A stretch of 64,000 bases of DNA. It comes from CAJXSN01 sp947492235 (GTDB lineage: Bacteria; Pseudomonadota; Alphaproteobacteria; Sphingomonadales; Sphingomonadaceae). This document shows, in pieces, positions 43,911 through 52,824 of this stretch. The notes under the pieces are model-generated. The model was given only the letters and a program-made list of their open reading frames with translations. It was not told where the DNA came from and made no database searches. Made by a program: the position numbers and the translations under genes. Each line of letters begins with the position of its first letter. Positions within the stretch are counted from its first letter, which is position 1. Where the stretch lies: contig NZ_CP170453.1 of assembly GCF_042492175.1 (NCBI RefSeq), positions 372,001 to 436,000 of the forward strand. The letters are read 5' to 3'.

Positions 43911-46051
43911 CAGAAGGCCTGACCCAGCGAGACATAGACAGCGACAGGATTGTCATCGGGGCCGGGATTGAGCGGCACGCCCACATCCACGCGCACCGGT
44001 CCGAAGCCGGTGTGGTAGCGCACCCCTACGCCCACCCCGATACGGAACTCGTCAAGGTCCGGCGTCAGCCCGGTGCCCACCGTTCCGGCATCGACAAATG
44101 GGACAACCGACACCGCCCCGTCGAGGAAGCCGGTGCGGATGCGCGCTTCTGCTGCCACCTCCAGCACGGACCGTCCGCCGGTCGGCTCGTCATCCTCGTC
44201 ACGCGGGCCGATCTGGCGGAATCCGTAGCCGCGCACCGAGCCGCCACCGCCTGCGTAATAGCGGCGCGAGGGCGCGATATTGTCGATATTTGTGCCCGGG
44301 ATGGCACCATAGGCGGCGCGTCCGGCGAGCACGACCTTGTCATTGACCCGCTGATAATGGGACGCATCAGCCCGCCCGCGCAGGTAGAAGCTCTGCACGC
44401 CGTTGTTGCGCGACACTTCCGGCGACAGGCGGCCAGACAGGCGGAAACCCTCGGTCGGGTCGAGCAGATCGTCGCTGGTATCGATCTGCGCAAACAGCGG
44501 CAGAGCGGCCACGAAGAATGTCTCGCGCGGCTGGGCAATCTCGCCCTCGACAACAGGCGGACGCTCCTGCGTTGCGACCAGTTCGAGACCCGCGCTCCAG
44601 CTGAGCGGCTTCTGGAACAGCAAGGTCGAAATACGCTCATAGGTCGCCAGAAACGCGATGGTGCGCGCGTCGAAAGCCGGGCTGTCGATGGTGCTGGCAT
44701 AGGCGTCGACGCTCAATATGCGGTCGCGCCCGAGGAAATTGTTTCGCCGGAAAGTGATGCCTGCCAGCTGCTCCTGCGTTCCGGCAATTCCGCGGATTTT
44801 GAGGGAGCCTTCCGGTGGGAACAGATTGCGATGTTCCCAGCTCGCCTCGACCCGGAAGCCTTCTTCCGACCCGTAGCCAATCGCGCCCGCAATCGTCCGC
44901 AGCTCCGCCTTGGTCAGTTCGACATCCAGCTCCACCGTCCCCGGATTGCCCGGCGTGGGTGCCTCTGTCTCGCGCGGGGTTATGCTGACCGAAGACACCA
45001 GCCCGGTGGCTGTAATGGCCCGGCGCAAATCCTGCTCGATAGAGCGCTTGTACGTGTCGCCGGGATCGAACCTTGCGATGGTTTGCAAGTGCTTGCCGGA
45101 CAGGAAATCGGGCAGGCTGGAAGTCACCCCGCCAAATTCGTATTTGCCGTTTGGCTGCACCGGCATGGTCAGATCGCCCTCGACCCGCGCATGGTCGATC
45201 AGCAATTCGGGCGCATCAATCGCCGCGAAGGGATAGCCGAGCTCGCCCAATGCCAGATCGAGATCGAATTGCTCCTGCACTATTTTGTCGCTGGAGAGGT
45301 AATCGCCCGACTGGATTTCAAACGCGGCGCGCAATTCGGTAAAGTCCGGCGCCTGATCCAGCTGCCCCAGATCGATCGCGCCGAACCGGTAGCGGGTGCT
45401 GGGAATGATATCGAAGCGCACTTTGGGCGGTGCTTCGCTGACACCGTCTCCGTCGCTGTCACCGTCTACAACGACAACCGAGCGGACAATTTGCGCATCG
45501 TAATAGCCGTAAACGCGCAGCATCGTGCGCAGCAATTCTTCGTCGGAGCGGGCGCGTGCGGTCAGCTGGGCGACATTGCTGTTGCCGTCGCCATCGTCAT
45601 AGGCCTCGATCGCCGACAGCGCGCGGAAGCGGTCGAGGAATTCGTCCTGAACCGGAAACAGCGCCCGTTCGCGCGGGAAGCTGATGGCCAGCGAGTCCGT
45701 GAGATCGATCACCGGCCCTTGCGGCGGGGTGAAGACGGGGTCCTCGCCCAGATCGGCGAAACGGACATCATCATCAGGCTTCAACGGCTCGAGGTCAGGA
45801 ATGTCCAGCGCGTCGGGCCAGCCCACTGTCATTTGCGGCAGATCGGCCAGCGGTGTGTCGGGTTCCGGCGGAGCGAAGGCTTCGCCATTGGCAGTAACAG
45901 GCTCGGGACCAGTGCCGTCGCTCGCCCATTCTTCAGGGTTTTCGACAGCGCTGTCGGGTATGAGATCTTCGAGACTTTGCGCAGACGAGGGAGCCGACTG
46001 CATCAGCAGCGCAAGCGAACCGCCCCACGCCGCCGTAAGCGACAATCGCAA
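43910..46051 (-). CDS. tamA: Translocation and assembly module outer-membrane subunit TamA
   Basis: 713 residues when started at TTG 46051, which produces MRLSLTAAWGGSLALLMQS and a signal peptide cleaved near SSAQ. An acidic Pro-rich linker follows, then POTRA domains (for example KVRFDIIPSTRYRFGAIDL and IDHARVEGDLTMPVQPNGKY) and an Omp85-type 16-stranded barrel ending in VYVSLGQAF with a terminal Phe. The frame is open further upstream through the bpt gene, but that part is a shadow; no ATG or GTG lies between the bpt stop (46065) and the signal peptide. No Shine-Dalgarno is obvious, so coupling to bpt may be needed. Confidence 0.88.
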   Translation of the reverse strand: MRLSLTAAWGGSLALLMQSAPSSAQSLEDLIPDSAVENPEEWASDGTGPEPVTANGEAFAPPEPDTPLADLPQMTVGWPDALDIPDLEPLKPDDDVRFADLGEDPVFTPPQGPVIDLTDSLAISFPRERALFPVQDEFLDRFRALSAIEAYDDGDGNSNVAQLTARARSDEELLRTMLRVYGYYDAQIVRSVVVVDGDSDGDGVSEAPPKVRFDIIPSTRYRFGAIDLGQLDQAPDFTELRAAFEIQSGDYLSSDKIVQEQFDLDLALGELGYPFAAIDAPELLIDHARVEGDLTMPVQPNGKYEFGGVTSSLPDFLSGKHLQTIARFDPGDTYKRSIEQDLRRAITATGLVSSVSITPRETEAPTPGNPGTVELDVELTKAELRTIAGAIGYGSEEGFRVEASWEHRNLFPPEGSLKIRGIAGTQEQLAGITFRRNNFLGRDRILSVDAYASTIDSPAFDARTIAFLATYERISTLLFQKPLSWSAGLELVATQERPPVVEGEIAQPRETFFVAALPLFAQIDTSDDLLDPTEGFRLSGRLSPEVSRNNGVQSFYLRGRADASHYQRVNDKVVLAGRAAYGAIPGTNIDNIAPSRRYYAGGGGSVRGYGFRQIGPRDEDDEPTGGRSVLEVAAEARIRTGFLDGAVSVVPFVDAGTVGTGLTPDLDEFRIGVGVGVRYHTGFGPVRVDVGVPLNPGPDDNPVAVYVSLGQAF

Positions 46052-46064
46052 GGATTCAGCAGAT

Positions 46065-46916
46065 TTAGCCCGCGGTGCTGAAGACGAAGCTGTCCTGTCG
46101 CACAGGCTCGCCAGCTTCGTCAGGTGCTGTTGTCGGAGTGTCTTTGGTGGCCAGCGAAGCGCGGATGAGAGAGTCTTGCTCGGCAGTGTCCATCCGCTGC
46201 CATCCTTCGGGGCCGAGAGTTTCGATCGGGCGATAGCGGATCTTGTATTCCATCCGGCCCGATCCTTTGACCCAATAGCCAAGGTAGACGAACGGGAGCC
46301 CGTCCGCCGCAGCCCGCCGAATGTGATCAAGAATGATGTAATTGCCTAGACCCGATCGTTGTTCATGCGCGGGATCGAAGAAGCTGTAGATCATCGACAG
46401 ACCGTCAGACTGACGATCCGTGAGACAAGCACCAACCAAACGACCCGGTTGACCATCTGTCGATGGCTCCCTGTACTCTACTACATAACTTGAAACCGGA
46501 GTATGTTCCACCATGTCCGCATAATCCATCTCCTCCATGGCGCTCATCCCGCCTTCGGGATGCCGATGGGAAAGATAGCGGCGCAGCAGATCGAACTGCT
46601 CGTCGGTCGCCCAGGGGCGGCATTCGGTCGCCACCAGATCGCTGTTGCGCTTCACATTGCGCTTCTGGGAATTCGATGGCCTGAAAGCCTCCGCCGCCAC
46701 CCGCACCGACACGCAGGCCTGACACCCGGCGCAGCTGGGACGATAGGCCACCGTCTGGCTGCGGCGAAACCCGATGCGGCCCAGTGCTTCGTTCAGATGC
46801 TCCGCATGGGGGCCCTTAAGCTCGGTGAACACCTTCCGCTCCGTCTTCCCCTCAAGATAGGGGCACGGTGCCGGGCTGGTCACGAAAAAGCGGGGGAAGC
46901 GAACGGGCGCGGTCAC
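46065..46916 (-). CDS. bpt: Aspartate/glutamate leucyltransferase (arginyltransferase family)
   Basis: 283 residues, GTG start. It belongs to the bacterial ATE1-like family that adds Leu (or Arg) from tRNA to N-terminal Asp/Glu of proteins, marking them for ClpSAP degradation. Key parts are CPYLEGKTERKVFTEL, the cysteine motif SCAGCQACVSVRV, RRYLSHRHPEGGM and SMIYSFFDPAHEQRSGLGNY. The stop is 14 bases before the tamA TTG. The specificity group (Bpt rather than Ate) is by overall length and is not proved here. Confidence 0.9.
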   Translation of the reverse strand: MTAPVRFPRFFVTSPAPCPYLEGKTERKVFTELKGPHAEHLNEALGRIGFRRSQTVAYRPSCAGCQACVSVRVAAEAFRPSNSQKRNVKRNSDLVATECRPWATDEQFDLLRRYLSHRHPEGGMSAMEEMDYADMVEHTPVSSYVVEYREPSTDGQPGRLVGACLTDRQSDGLSMIYSFFDPAHEQRSGLGNYIILDHIRRAAADGLPFVYLGYWVKGSGRMEYKIRYRPIETLGPEGWQRMDTAEQDSLIRASLATKDTPTTAPDEAGEPVRQDSFVFSTAG

Positions 46917-47010
46917 GGGTGAGCGGGTCTGATCCTCTACGCCGGTTCACAGAATCGTTTCGCCGACTTGGCCAACCTTATTGCAAAGCGAGAGCGCCGG
47001 TAAAAGGTTC

Positions 47011-47031
47011 TTAACCACGAAACGCGGTTAA
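47011..47031. promoter_or_regulatory. TTAACC/GGTTAA dyad in the gap upstream of bpt
   Basis: TTAACC (47011-47016) and GGTTAA (47026-47031) form a perfect inverted repeat with a nine-base spacer, in an AT-rich stretch about 95-115 bases before the bpt GTG. TTAACC resembles half of the alphaproteobacterial CtrA box (TTAA-N7-TTAA) but the spacing is different. Function unproved. Confidence 0.4.
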
Positions 47032-47074
47032 CGATTGATTACTTTCAACAATTACGATTCTCTTGCCCCGCGCG

Positions 47075-48313
47075 TCAGGCCAGTTCGACGGGGCTGACTG
47101 TATACCCTTTTGCGCGCAGCGACTGGACCAGCAAATCGAGCTGCTCGGCATCGCGGGCCTCGCATTCGATATCGGTGATCAGCCCCTTGGCGGGTAGGTT
47201 GGTGAAGATACGCTGATGATAAATCTCGATAATATTGACATTGTGCGCATCGAATTCGCCCATCACCTTGTACAGGGCACCGGGCCGGTCCTGCAGAGTG
47301 ATCCGCAAGCGGGCGAGCCGTCCGGCGCGCGCCAGATCGCGCAGCAGCACATTGGCCAGCAGGCGGGAATCGATATTGCCGCCGCATAGCACGAGCCCGA
47401 TTTTCCGTCCGGCAAACCGCTCCGGATTAGCCAGCACGGCAGCGAGACCGGCGGCACCCGCCCCCTCGACCACCGTCTTCTCGATCTGCAATAACAGCGA
47501 GACAGCATTCTCCAGAGCGGCTTCGTCAACCAGCAGAATTTCATCGACCCGGTCGGCAATGATCTTCGAAGTGAAAACGCCCGGCTCTTTAACCGCGATG
47601 CCCTCGGCCAAAGTGTCTCCGCCGCACGGGGAGCCCTCTTGCTCCAGCTTGTTGCGCATGGAGGGATAGAGCGCCGCTTCAACGCCCACCACTTCCATCT
47701 CCGGCTTGAGCGCACGGGCAACCGTTGCCATGCCGGACATCAGACCGCCCCCGCCAATCGGCGTGACGATACAGTCCAGATCCGGCATGTCCTCGAACAT
47801 TTCCAGCGCCACAGTGCCCGCGCCCGCCGCCACGTGCGGATCATCGAACGGGTGCACGAAGGTCAGCCCGCGCTCCTTCTCCAGCTGCCGCGCATAGGCA
47901 TAGGCCTCGTCGAAGGTTTCTCCTTCCAGCAGAACTTCACCGCCGACGCTTTCGGTCTGCATCACCTTCACCACCGGGGTGGGCCGGGGCATGACAATCG
48001 TGACCGGAACGCCGAGGCGGGTACCGTGATAGGAAAGGCCCTGGCTGTGATTGCCGGCCGATGCCGCGATCACGCCCCTATTGCGTTGATCGTCACTCAG
48101 CTGGAGCAACGCATTGAGCGCCCCGCGCTCCTTATAGGCCGCCGTGAATTGAAGGTTTTCAAACTTCAGCCAGATGTCAGCGCCGCTGATATTGGACAGC
48201 GTGATCGAATGCATGGTCGGCGTGTGCACGACCGCGCCCTTGATTCGCTCGGCAGCGGCTTTCACATCGTCGAGAGTCAGCGCCTTCAGCGCGTCTTGGT
48301 CCGGAGTGCTCAT
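47075..48313 (-). CDS. ilvA: Threonine ammonia-lyase with C-terminal ACT domain
   Basis: 412 residues, PLP fold type II. The PLP lysine is K61 in FTAAYKERGAL; the phosphate loop is TPIGGGGLMSG. The C-terminal ACT-like segment (LRITLQDRPGALYKVMGEFDAHNV region) suggests allosteric control. It makes 2-oxobutyrate from threonine, the first isoleucine step. It is shorter than biosynthetic E. coli IlvA (514 residues) and longer than TdcB, matching the approximately 410-residue single-ACT group. The gene is monocistronic and divergent from the next gene. Confidence 0.92.
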   Translation of the reverse strand: MSTPDQDALKALTLDDVKAAAERIKGAVVHTPTMHSITLSNISGADIWLKFENLQFTAAYKERGALNALLQLSDDQRNRGVIAASAGNHSQGLSYHGTRLGVPVTIVMPRPTPVVKVMQTESVGGEVLLEGETFDEAYAYARQLEKERGLTFVHPFDDPHVAAGAGTVALEMFEDMPDLDCIVTPIGGGGLMSGMATVARALKPEMEVVGVEAALYPSMRNKLEQEGSPCGGDTLAEGIAVKEPGVFTSKIIADRVDEILLVDEAALENAVSLLLQIEKTVVEGAGAAGLAAVLANPERFAGRKIGLVLCGGNIDSRLLANVLLRDLARAGRLARLRITLQDRPGALYKVMGEFDAHNVNIIEIYHQRIFTNLPAKGLITDIECEARDAEQLDLLVQSLRAKGYTVSPVELA

Positions 48314-48452
48314 AGAGCAAGCGCCCTAGGCGCGGGGGCGGATGCGCGCAATGTCCAGACTGCACTGCGGTGGATTATCGCGGCCCCTTTATGGTGGGGT
48401 CAGGCCGCTTGGTCATTGGCAGGCAAGCAGGAAGCCATTACCGCCTTCGCCG

Positions 48453-49349
48453 ATGACACAAGAGAGAACGATTGCTTTCCTCGGCCTTGGCGTGATGGGT
48501 GGGCCGATGGCCGGGCACCTTGCAGCGGCCGGATATACGGTGACAGCGTGGAACCGTTCGGAGCAACGGCGCAGCGATTGGGCGGACCGGCAAAGCACGG
48601 ACGCGCAGGCCTTTGCAACCATCGCGGAAGCCGTGGAAGGCGCGCACATTGTGGCGGCCTGTGTCGGCAATGACGATGATCTGGCGCAGGTGGTCCTCGG
48701 CCCGAAAGGTGCCTTGGCCGCTATGTCCAGCGGCGCTCTGCTGATCGACCACACCACCACCTCGGCTGCCATGGCCCGACGGGTGGCCGGCGAGGCGGCA
48801 GGCAGGGAAATCGGCTTCGTCGACGCCCCTGTCTCAGGCGGGCAAGCGGGGGCCGAGAACGGCAAGCTAGCGATCATGTGCGGGGCCTCCGCCGACGATT
48901 TCACGCGCGCCGAGCCGGTGATGCAAAGCTACGCCGCGCGGATCGTGCATGTCGGCGACGTCGGGGCCGGACAGACGGCCAAGATGGCGAACCAGATGTG
49001 TATCGCGGGAACACTTGCCGGATTGTCCGAAGCCATCCGCCTGTCGCAGGCCTCCGGTTTGGACACGGACAAGGTCTTCGAAGCGATCAGCGGCGGTGCA
49101 GCGCAAAGCTGGCAGATGGACAATCGCTGGGCGACCATGGCGCAGGACGAGTTCGATTTCGGCTTCGCCATCGACTGGATGCGCAAGGATTTGGGCTACG
49201 CGCTCGATGAAGCGAAGCGGCTCGGCCTGTCTTCCCCGGTCAGCGCGCTGGTCGATCAATTCTACGCAGAAATTCAGGCCATGGGCGGCGCACGGCAAGA
49301 CACCAGCGCCCTCATCCGCCGCCTTCCCAAAGGAAACACGCCGACATGA
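48453..49349 (+). CDS. NAD(P)-dependent 3-hydroxyacid dehydrogenase family protein
   Basis: 298 residues. The N-terminal Rossmann fold has AFLGLGVMGGPMAGHL (about residue 7) and TAWNRSEQR; the substrate signature FVDAPVSGGQAGAENG is the 3-hydroxyisobutyrate dehydrogenase-type motif, and the catalytic lysine region is GAGQTAKMANQMCIAG. Substrate is unknown (3-hydroxyisobutyrate, tartronate semialdehyde or a beta-hydroxyacid). Its stop overlaps the amidohydrolase start (ATGA), indicating co-expression. Confidence 0.9.
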   Translation: MTQERTIAFLGLGVMGGPMAGHLAAAGYTVTAWNRSEQRRSDWADRQSTDAQAFATIAEAVEGAHIVAACVGNDDDLAQVVLGPKGALAAMSSGALLIDHTTTSAAMARRVAGEAAGREIGFVDAPVSGGQAGAENGKLAIMCGASADDFTRAEPVMQSYAARIVHVGDVGAGQTAKMANQMCIAGTLAGLSEAIRLSQASGLDTDKVFEAISGGAAQSWQMDNRWATMAQDEFDFGFAIDWMRKDLGYALDEAKRLGLSSPVSALVDQFYAEIQAMGGARQDTSALIRRLPKGNTPT

Positions 49350-50998
49350 ACCGTATTCCTGTTTCGCTTGCTGCCCTCGCTGCGCTGGCTCTGCCCAGCC
49401 CTGCGCTGGCCGATTTGCTGGTCGATAATGTCGACGGAATTCGCATCGATGCCGACGGCAAAGTCGACCGGTTCACAGGGCTGTGGATCGACGATGATGG
49501 CCGGGTGAAGGAAGTGCTGGACCGGCGCGACGATCGGCCCGACACCGATTTCCGGTTGGACGGAGAAGGCCGCGTGCTGATGCCGGGCCTGATCGATGCG
49601 CATCTCCATGTCATGGGCGTCGGCTTCGGCGCGCTGACGCTGGACCTTTCCGACACCACATCACTGGCCGAAGCCCAAGCGAAGATTGCCGCCTATGCCG
49701 AAGAAAACCCCGGTCGCCCGTGGATATTGGGTGGCGGCTGGAATCAGGAAAAATGGGGTCTCGGGCGCTTTCCAACGGCCGCCGATCTGGATCAGGTCGT
49801 TTCGGACCGGCCCGTCTATCTGGAGCGCGTTGATGGCCATGCGGGCTGGGCCAATTCGCTGGCGATGGAGCGTGCGGGCGTTTCGGCGCAGACCGAGGAA
49901 GTGTCCGGCGGACGGATCGAGCGCCTGCCCTCGGGCGCGCCATCCGGCGTGTTCATCGACGCCGCTGGCGGTCTGGTGACGAAAATCATCCCCGAACCGC
50001 GCCCAAAGGATCGCGACGCCGCGCTGGCCAAGGCGCAGGAAAGGCTGCTCTCCTTCGGGATCACGGCGGCTGCCGATATGGGCACCACTCTGGAAGACTG
50101 GCAGACCATGCGGCGCGCGGGCGATGAAGGTCGCCTCAAACTGCGCATCATGGCCTATGCGGCCGGGGTGGAAGCGATGGAGGCCATTGCCGGCCCGCGC
50201 CCGACGCCGTGGCTCTATGATGACCGCCTGCGTCTGGGCGGCGTAAAGCTCTATCTCGACGGGGCGCTGGGCTCGCGCGGGGCTTGGCTGAAGGCGCCTT
50301 ATGCCGATGATCCAGGCAATACCGGGCTGCCGTTCCTCTCGCCCTCGCAAGTCAGGAACCTGATGAGCCGCGCGGCGATGGACAATTTTCAGGTTGCCGC
50401 GCACGCCATCGGCGATGCTGCCAATGCCGAGCTGCTGAGCGCCATCGAAGAGCTGAGCGACACCTATGACGGCGACCGGCGCTGGCGGATCGAGCATGCC
50501 CAGATCGTGTCCCCCGCCGATCTGGCGCGGTTTGGCGAGCACGGCATCATCGCGTCGATGCAGCCCGTGCACCAGACTTCTGACCGTCTGATGGCAGAGG
50601 CACGGCTTGGTCCAGACCGGCTGGGCGGCGCCTATGCATGGAACAGCATTTCCAGGACCGGCGCACGGTTGGCCTTCGGGTCGGACGCTCCGGTCGAATC
50701 GCCCGATCCGCAAGCCGGACTGGCGACGGCCTTCACCAGAGAAGACGCGAACGGCCAGCCATTCGGCGGCTGGCTGCCGATGGAGGCCGTATCACGCGAA
50801 GATGCGCTGAAGGCATTCACGCAGGACGCCGCCTATGCCGGCTTTGCCGAGGGTCGCTTTGGCCGGCTGGTCGAAGGCGAGCGGGCCGACTTCCTCTTCG
50901 TGGACCGCGATCCCCTGTTCGCCTCGCCCGCCGAACTGCGGGCGACACGCGTGCTGGAAACGTGGATCGCCGGTGAAAAGGTATTTTCCGCCGAATAG
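49346..50998 (+). CDS. Exported amidohydrolase family 3 protein
   Basis: 550 residues with an N-terminal signal peptide (ending ALA near residue 22). The metal-dependent hydrolase core begins GLIDAHLHV with H86 and H88; RWRIEHAQIVSPADL and AFGSDAPVESPDPQAGL supply the later His and Asp. The family includes YtcJ-like and N-acyl or atrazine-type hydrolases. Predicted to act in the periplasm on a small amide or ester. Paired with the dehydrogenase gene by ATGA overlap. Confidence 0.9.
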   Translation: MNRIPVSLAALAALALPSPALADLLVDNVDGIRIDADGKVDRFTGLWIDDDGRVKEVLDRRDDRPDTDFRLDGEGRVLMPGLIDAHLHVMGVGFGALTLDLSDTTSLAEAQAKIAAYAEENPGRPWILGGGWNQEKWGLGRFPTAADLDQVVSDRPVYLERVDGHAGWANSLAMERAGVSAQTEEVSGGRIERLPSGAPSGVFIDAAGGLVTKIIPEPRPKDRDAALAKAQERLLSFGITAAADMGTTLEDWQTMRRAGDEGRLKLRIMAYAAGVEAMEAIAGPRPTPWLYDDRLRLGGVKLYLDGALGSRGAWLKAPYADDPGNTGLPFLSPSQVRNLMSRAAMDNFQVAAHAIGDAANAELLSAIEELSDTYDGDRRWRIEHAQIVSPADLARFGEHGIIASMQPVHQTSDRLMAEARLGPDRLGGAYAWNSISRTGARLAFGSDAPVESPDPQAGLATAFTREDANGQPFGGWLPMEAVSREDALKAFTQDAAYAGFAEGRFGRLVEGERADFLFVDRDPLFASPAELRATRVLETWIAGEKVFSAE

Positions 50999-51180
50999 AC
51001 GCAAATGATGCAGTTGGTCGGATTAGCACACCAATCCACCGATAAGCGGGAACGTCCGCTTTAACTCCATGTTTAGCAAGGTATGTGACGGGACGTATCG
51101 CGTCGGCGTAAACCGATGCGAAACTTCCTTTTCCGGTCGCCTAACGACATTCCGGGCACCCCTGCCCTTTAATTTTGAAT

Positions 51181-51191
51181 TGGAGAATACC
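51181..51191 (+). promoter_or_regulatory. Leader/ribosome site of small protein 1 (shared with small protein 2)
   Basis: TGGAGAATACC at positions -14 to -4 relative to the ATG contains the GGAG ribosome site. Small protein 2 has TGGAGAGTACC at exactly the same offset (51615-51625), ten identities in eleven, so the duplication reaches into the leader. Confidence 0.7.
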
Positions 51192-51194
51192 CCG

Positions 51195-51419
51195 ATGGCA
51201 TTCCGTAAACTCGCGCTCGCAACCGCCGCAATCGGCCTTGCAGCGTCCCCCGTAATGGCTGAAGCCTCTGCCGAGCGCACCCAGCCGGTCGCCGCATCCA
51301 GCGAAGTCGGTGACTTTGCCGGCGGCAATGCAATTTTTTACATTCTCGGTTTGGCGGCGGTTATCGCCGGTGTGATCCTGATTGCAGACGGCGATGACGA
51401 TGACGCCCTGAGCGCTTAA
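51195..51419 (+). CDS. Small membrane or secreted protein 1 with DDDDALSA tail
   Basis: 74 residues. A signal-like N-terminus (MAFRKLALATAAIGLAASPVMAEA) contains 22 or so residues before a probable cleavage after VMA. Then comes a short polar stretch with AERTQPVAASSEVGD, a hydrophobic segment (about 48-64, IFYILGLAAVIAGVILIA), and the acidic C-terminus DGDDDDALSA. It is the first of two adjacent paralogues. No family is recognised. If the signal is cleaved, the product is a tiny bitopic protein with the acidic tail probably in the cytoplasm; orientation is an inference. Confidence 0.75.
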   Translation: MAFRKLALATAAIGLAASPVMAEASAERTQPVAASSEVGDFAGGNAIFYILGLAAVIAGVILIADGDDDDALSA

Positions 51420-51447
51420 GCGCACAGACAGAATCGATTGATACACC

Positions 51448-51490
51448 GACGGGGGCTCGCGCAAACTGTGCGGGTCCCCGTTGTCGTTTT
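51448..51490 (+). terminator. Possible terminator after small protein 1
   Basis: CGGGG (51450-51454) pairs with CCCCG (51476-51480), with an inner GCGCA/TGTGC helix (51459-51463 with 51467-51471) and then TTTT (51487-51490). The structure is broken by an internal loop, so termination may be partial. Confidence 0.45.
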
Positions 51491-51628
51491 GCCCGACCCG
51501 CGCCAATTTCGGCGACCTGTGGCAGGAAGGTCACGGTTAATCGCCATATCGGGGTTGCAGGGTATCGCGCACGACATTAAAGAAGCGCTGTAATTCACGA
51601 GTTTATTGAGTCCATGGAGAGTACCAAA

Positions 51629-51856
51629 ATGAAGATTCGCACTCTTGCAGCAGCTGCTGCGGCAATTTCGCTGGCAACCGCACCGGTTGCTGCTGAAGTT
51701 GCATTCGAGCGTTCCGCACCTGTCACCGAAGCCAGCGCTTTCGGCGATGACAGCGACGGCGGCGGCATCATCCTCGCTATCCTCGCAGCAGCAGCTGTGA
51801 TCGGCGGCATTCTGATCGCAGCCGGCGGCGACGACGACGACTCGCTGAGCGCGTAA
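51629..51856 (+). CDS. Small membrane or secreted protein 2 with DDDDSLSA tail
   Basis: 75 residues from the ATG 51629, chosen over the one at 51614 because GGAGAG precedes it at the right distance. It has the same architecture as protein 1: signal-like N-terminus ending PVAAEV, FERSAPVTEASAFGD (the counterpart of the AERTQPVAASSEVGD stretch), glycine-rich GGGIILAILAAAAVIGGILIA hydrophobic segment (shown in part), and GDDDDSLSA tail. Roughly half the residues are identical to protein 1 by eye. Followed by a strong terminator. Confidence 0.75.
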   Translation: MKIRTLAAAAAAISLATAPVAAEVAFERSAPVTEASAFGDDSDGGGIILAILAAAAVIGGILIAAGGDDDDSLSA

Positions 51857-51884
51857 GCCTCAAACAGTTTCGAAGTTTAAAGAA

Positions 51885-51912
51885 AGCGGGGCCTTCGGGC
51901 TCCGCTTTTTTT
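51885..51912 (+). terminator. Strong bidirectional terminator with TTCG loop
   Basis: A nine-base-pair stem (51885-51893 with 51898-51906, one G-T pair) closes the stable C(TTCG)G tetraloop and is followed by a T run to 51912. Read on the minus strand, the same hairpin is followed by TTTCTTT, so it can also serve the convergent tatC end. Confidence 0.92.
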
Positions 51913-52004
51913 GTGCGCTCGATCCGCAGGGTGGCGCGCCAGCCCCTTGAAGCGCAGTGCCGGGTGCGAGACCTATCGCCTCCGCCCCATCACCTCGATA
52001 TCGA

Positions 52005-52823
52005 TCAGGCCTTTTCGGCGTTAGCTTCTGTCGTCTGGTCGGAGGCTTCCTCTTTCGCCCGCTTGCGCTCACCCATCCGCATCAGCAGCAACGAGCCCTC
52101 GAAGAGGATATAAAGCGGCAGCGCGAGGATCAGCTGCGAGCCCGGATCCGGCGGTGTGACAATCGCCGCAACCGCCACCACACCGACAATCACATACCGC
52201 CGGGCCTTCGCCAGTTGCGCACGGCTGACAATGCCTGCGCGGTTCAGAAGCAACAGCAGGACGGGCAGCAGGAAACTGATCCCGAATGCCAGAATGAACT
52301 GCATCACCAGGCTCAGATAATCGCCCGCCGCAGGCAAAGCCTGAATATCCAGCCCGCCCGATTGCCCCTCGAAACCGAGAAACCATCGGAACGCCGTGGG
52401 CATAACCACGAAGTAGGCGAGCGAGGCCCCAGCGGTGAACAGGATCGGGGTTGCAAACAAGAACGGCAGGAAAGCGCGCTTCTCGCGGGCATAGAGGCCG
52501 GGCGCAATGAACGCCCAGAGCTGGTTTGCGATGATCGGAAAGCTGAAACAGAACGCGGCAAACAGGGCCACCTTCAGCTCGACGAAAAACACTTCATAAA
52601 GCTTGGTATAGATCAGCCGCCCCTCGCCTGCCGGAAAGGCATCGGTCAGCGGCTTGGCCAGAAACGCCAGAATATTGTCGGCAAAATAGAAGCAGATGCC
52701 GAATGCCACGGCCAGCGCGGCGACGGCCCGCACCAGACGCGTTCGCAATTCGATCAGATGATCGAGCAGCGGTGCCTGCGTTGCGTCGAGCCCGTCATCC
52801 GCGATCTGTTTGTCGGCCATCAT
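52005..52823 (-). CDS. tatC: Sec-independent protein translocase subunit TatC
   Basis: 272 residues, six membrane helices. Conserved parts are APLLDHLIELRTRLVRA at the cytoplasmic N-terminus (signal-peptide binding), LIYTKLYEVFFVELKVALFA, and FSFPIIANQLWAFIAPGLYAREKR. With TatB it forms the twin-arginine signal receptor. Two adjacent ATGs are possible (52823 or 52820). The gap to the tatB stop is one base. Confidence 0.96.
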   Translation of the reverse strand: MMADKQIADDGLDATQAPLLDHLIELRTRLVRAVAALAVAFGICFYFADNILAFLAKPLTDAFPAGEGRLIYTKLYEVFFVELKVALFAAFCFSFPIIANQLWAFIAPGLYAREKRAFLPFLFATPILFTAGASLAYFVVMPTAFRWFLGFEGQSGGLDIQALPAAGDYLSLVMQFILAFGISFLLPVLLLLLNRAGIVSRAQLAKARRYVIVGVVAVAAIVTPPDPGSQLILALPLYILFEGSLLLMRMGERKRAKEEASDQTTEANAEKA

Positions 52824-52824
52824 T

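Noticed and set aside
42354..46081. Plus-strand open frames of 522 and 689 codons opposite tamB and tamA
   Set aside because: Both run through strongly conserved minus-strand genes and have shadow-like Arg/Gln/His/Gly-rich composition.
47011..47031. Canonical CtrA box upstream of bpt
   Set aside because: The half-sites are inverted and spaced by nine bases between TTAACC and GGTTAA, not the TTAA-N7-TTAA form.
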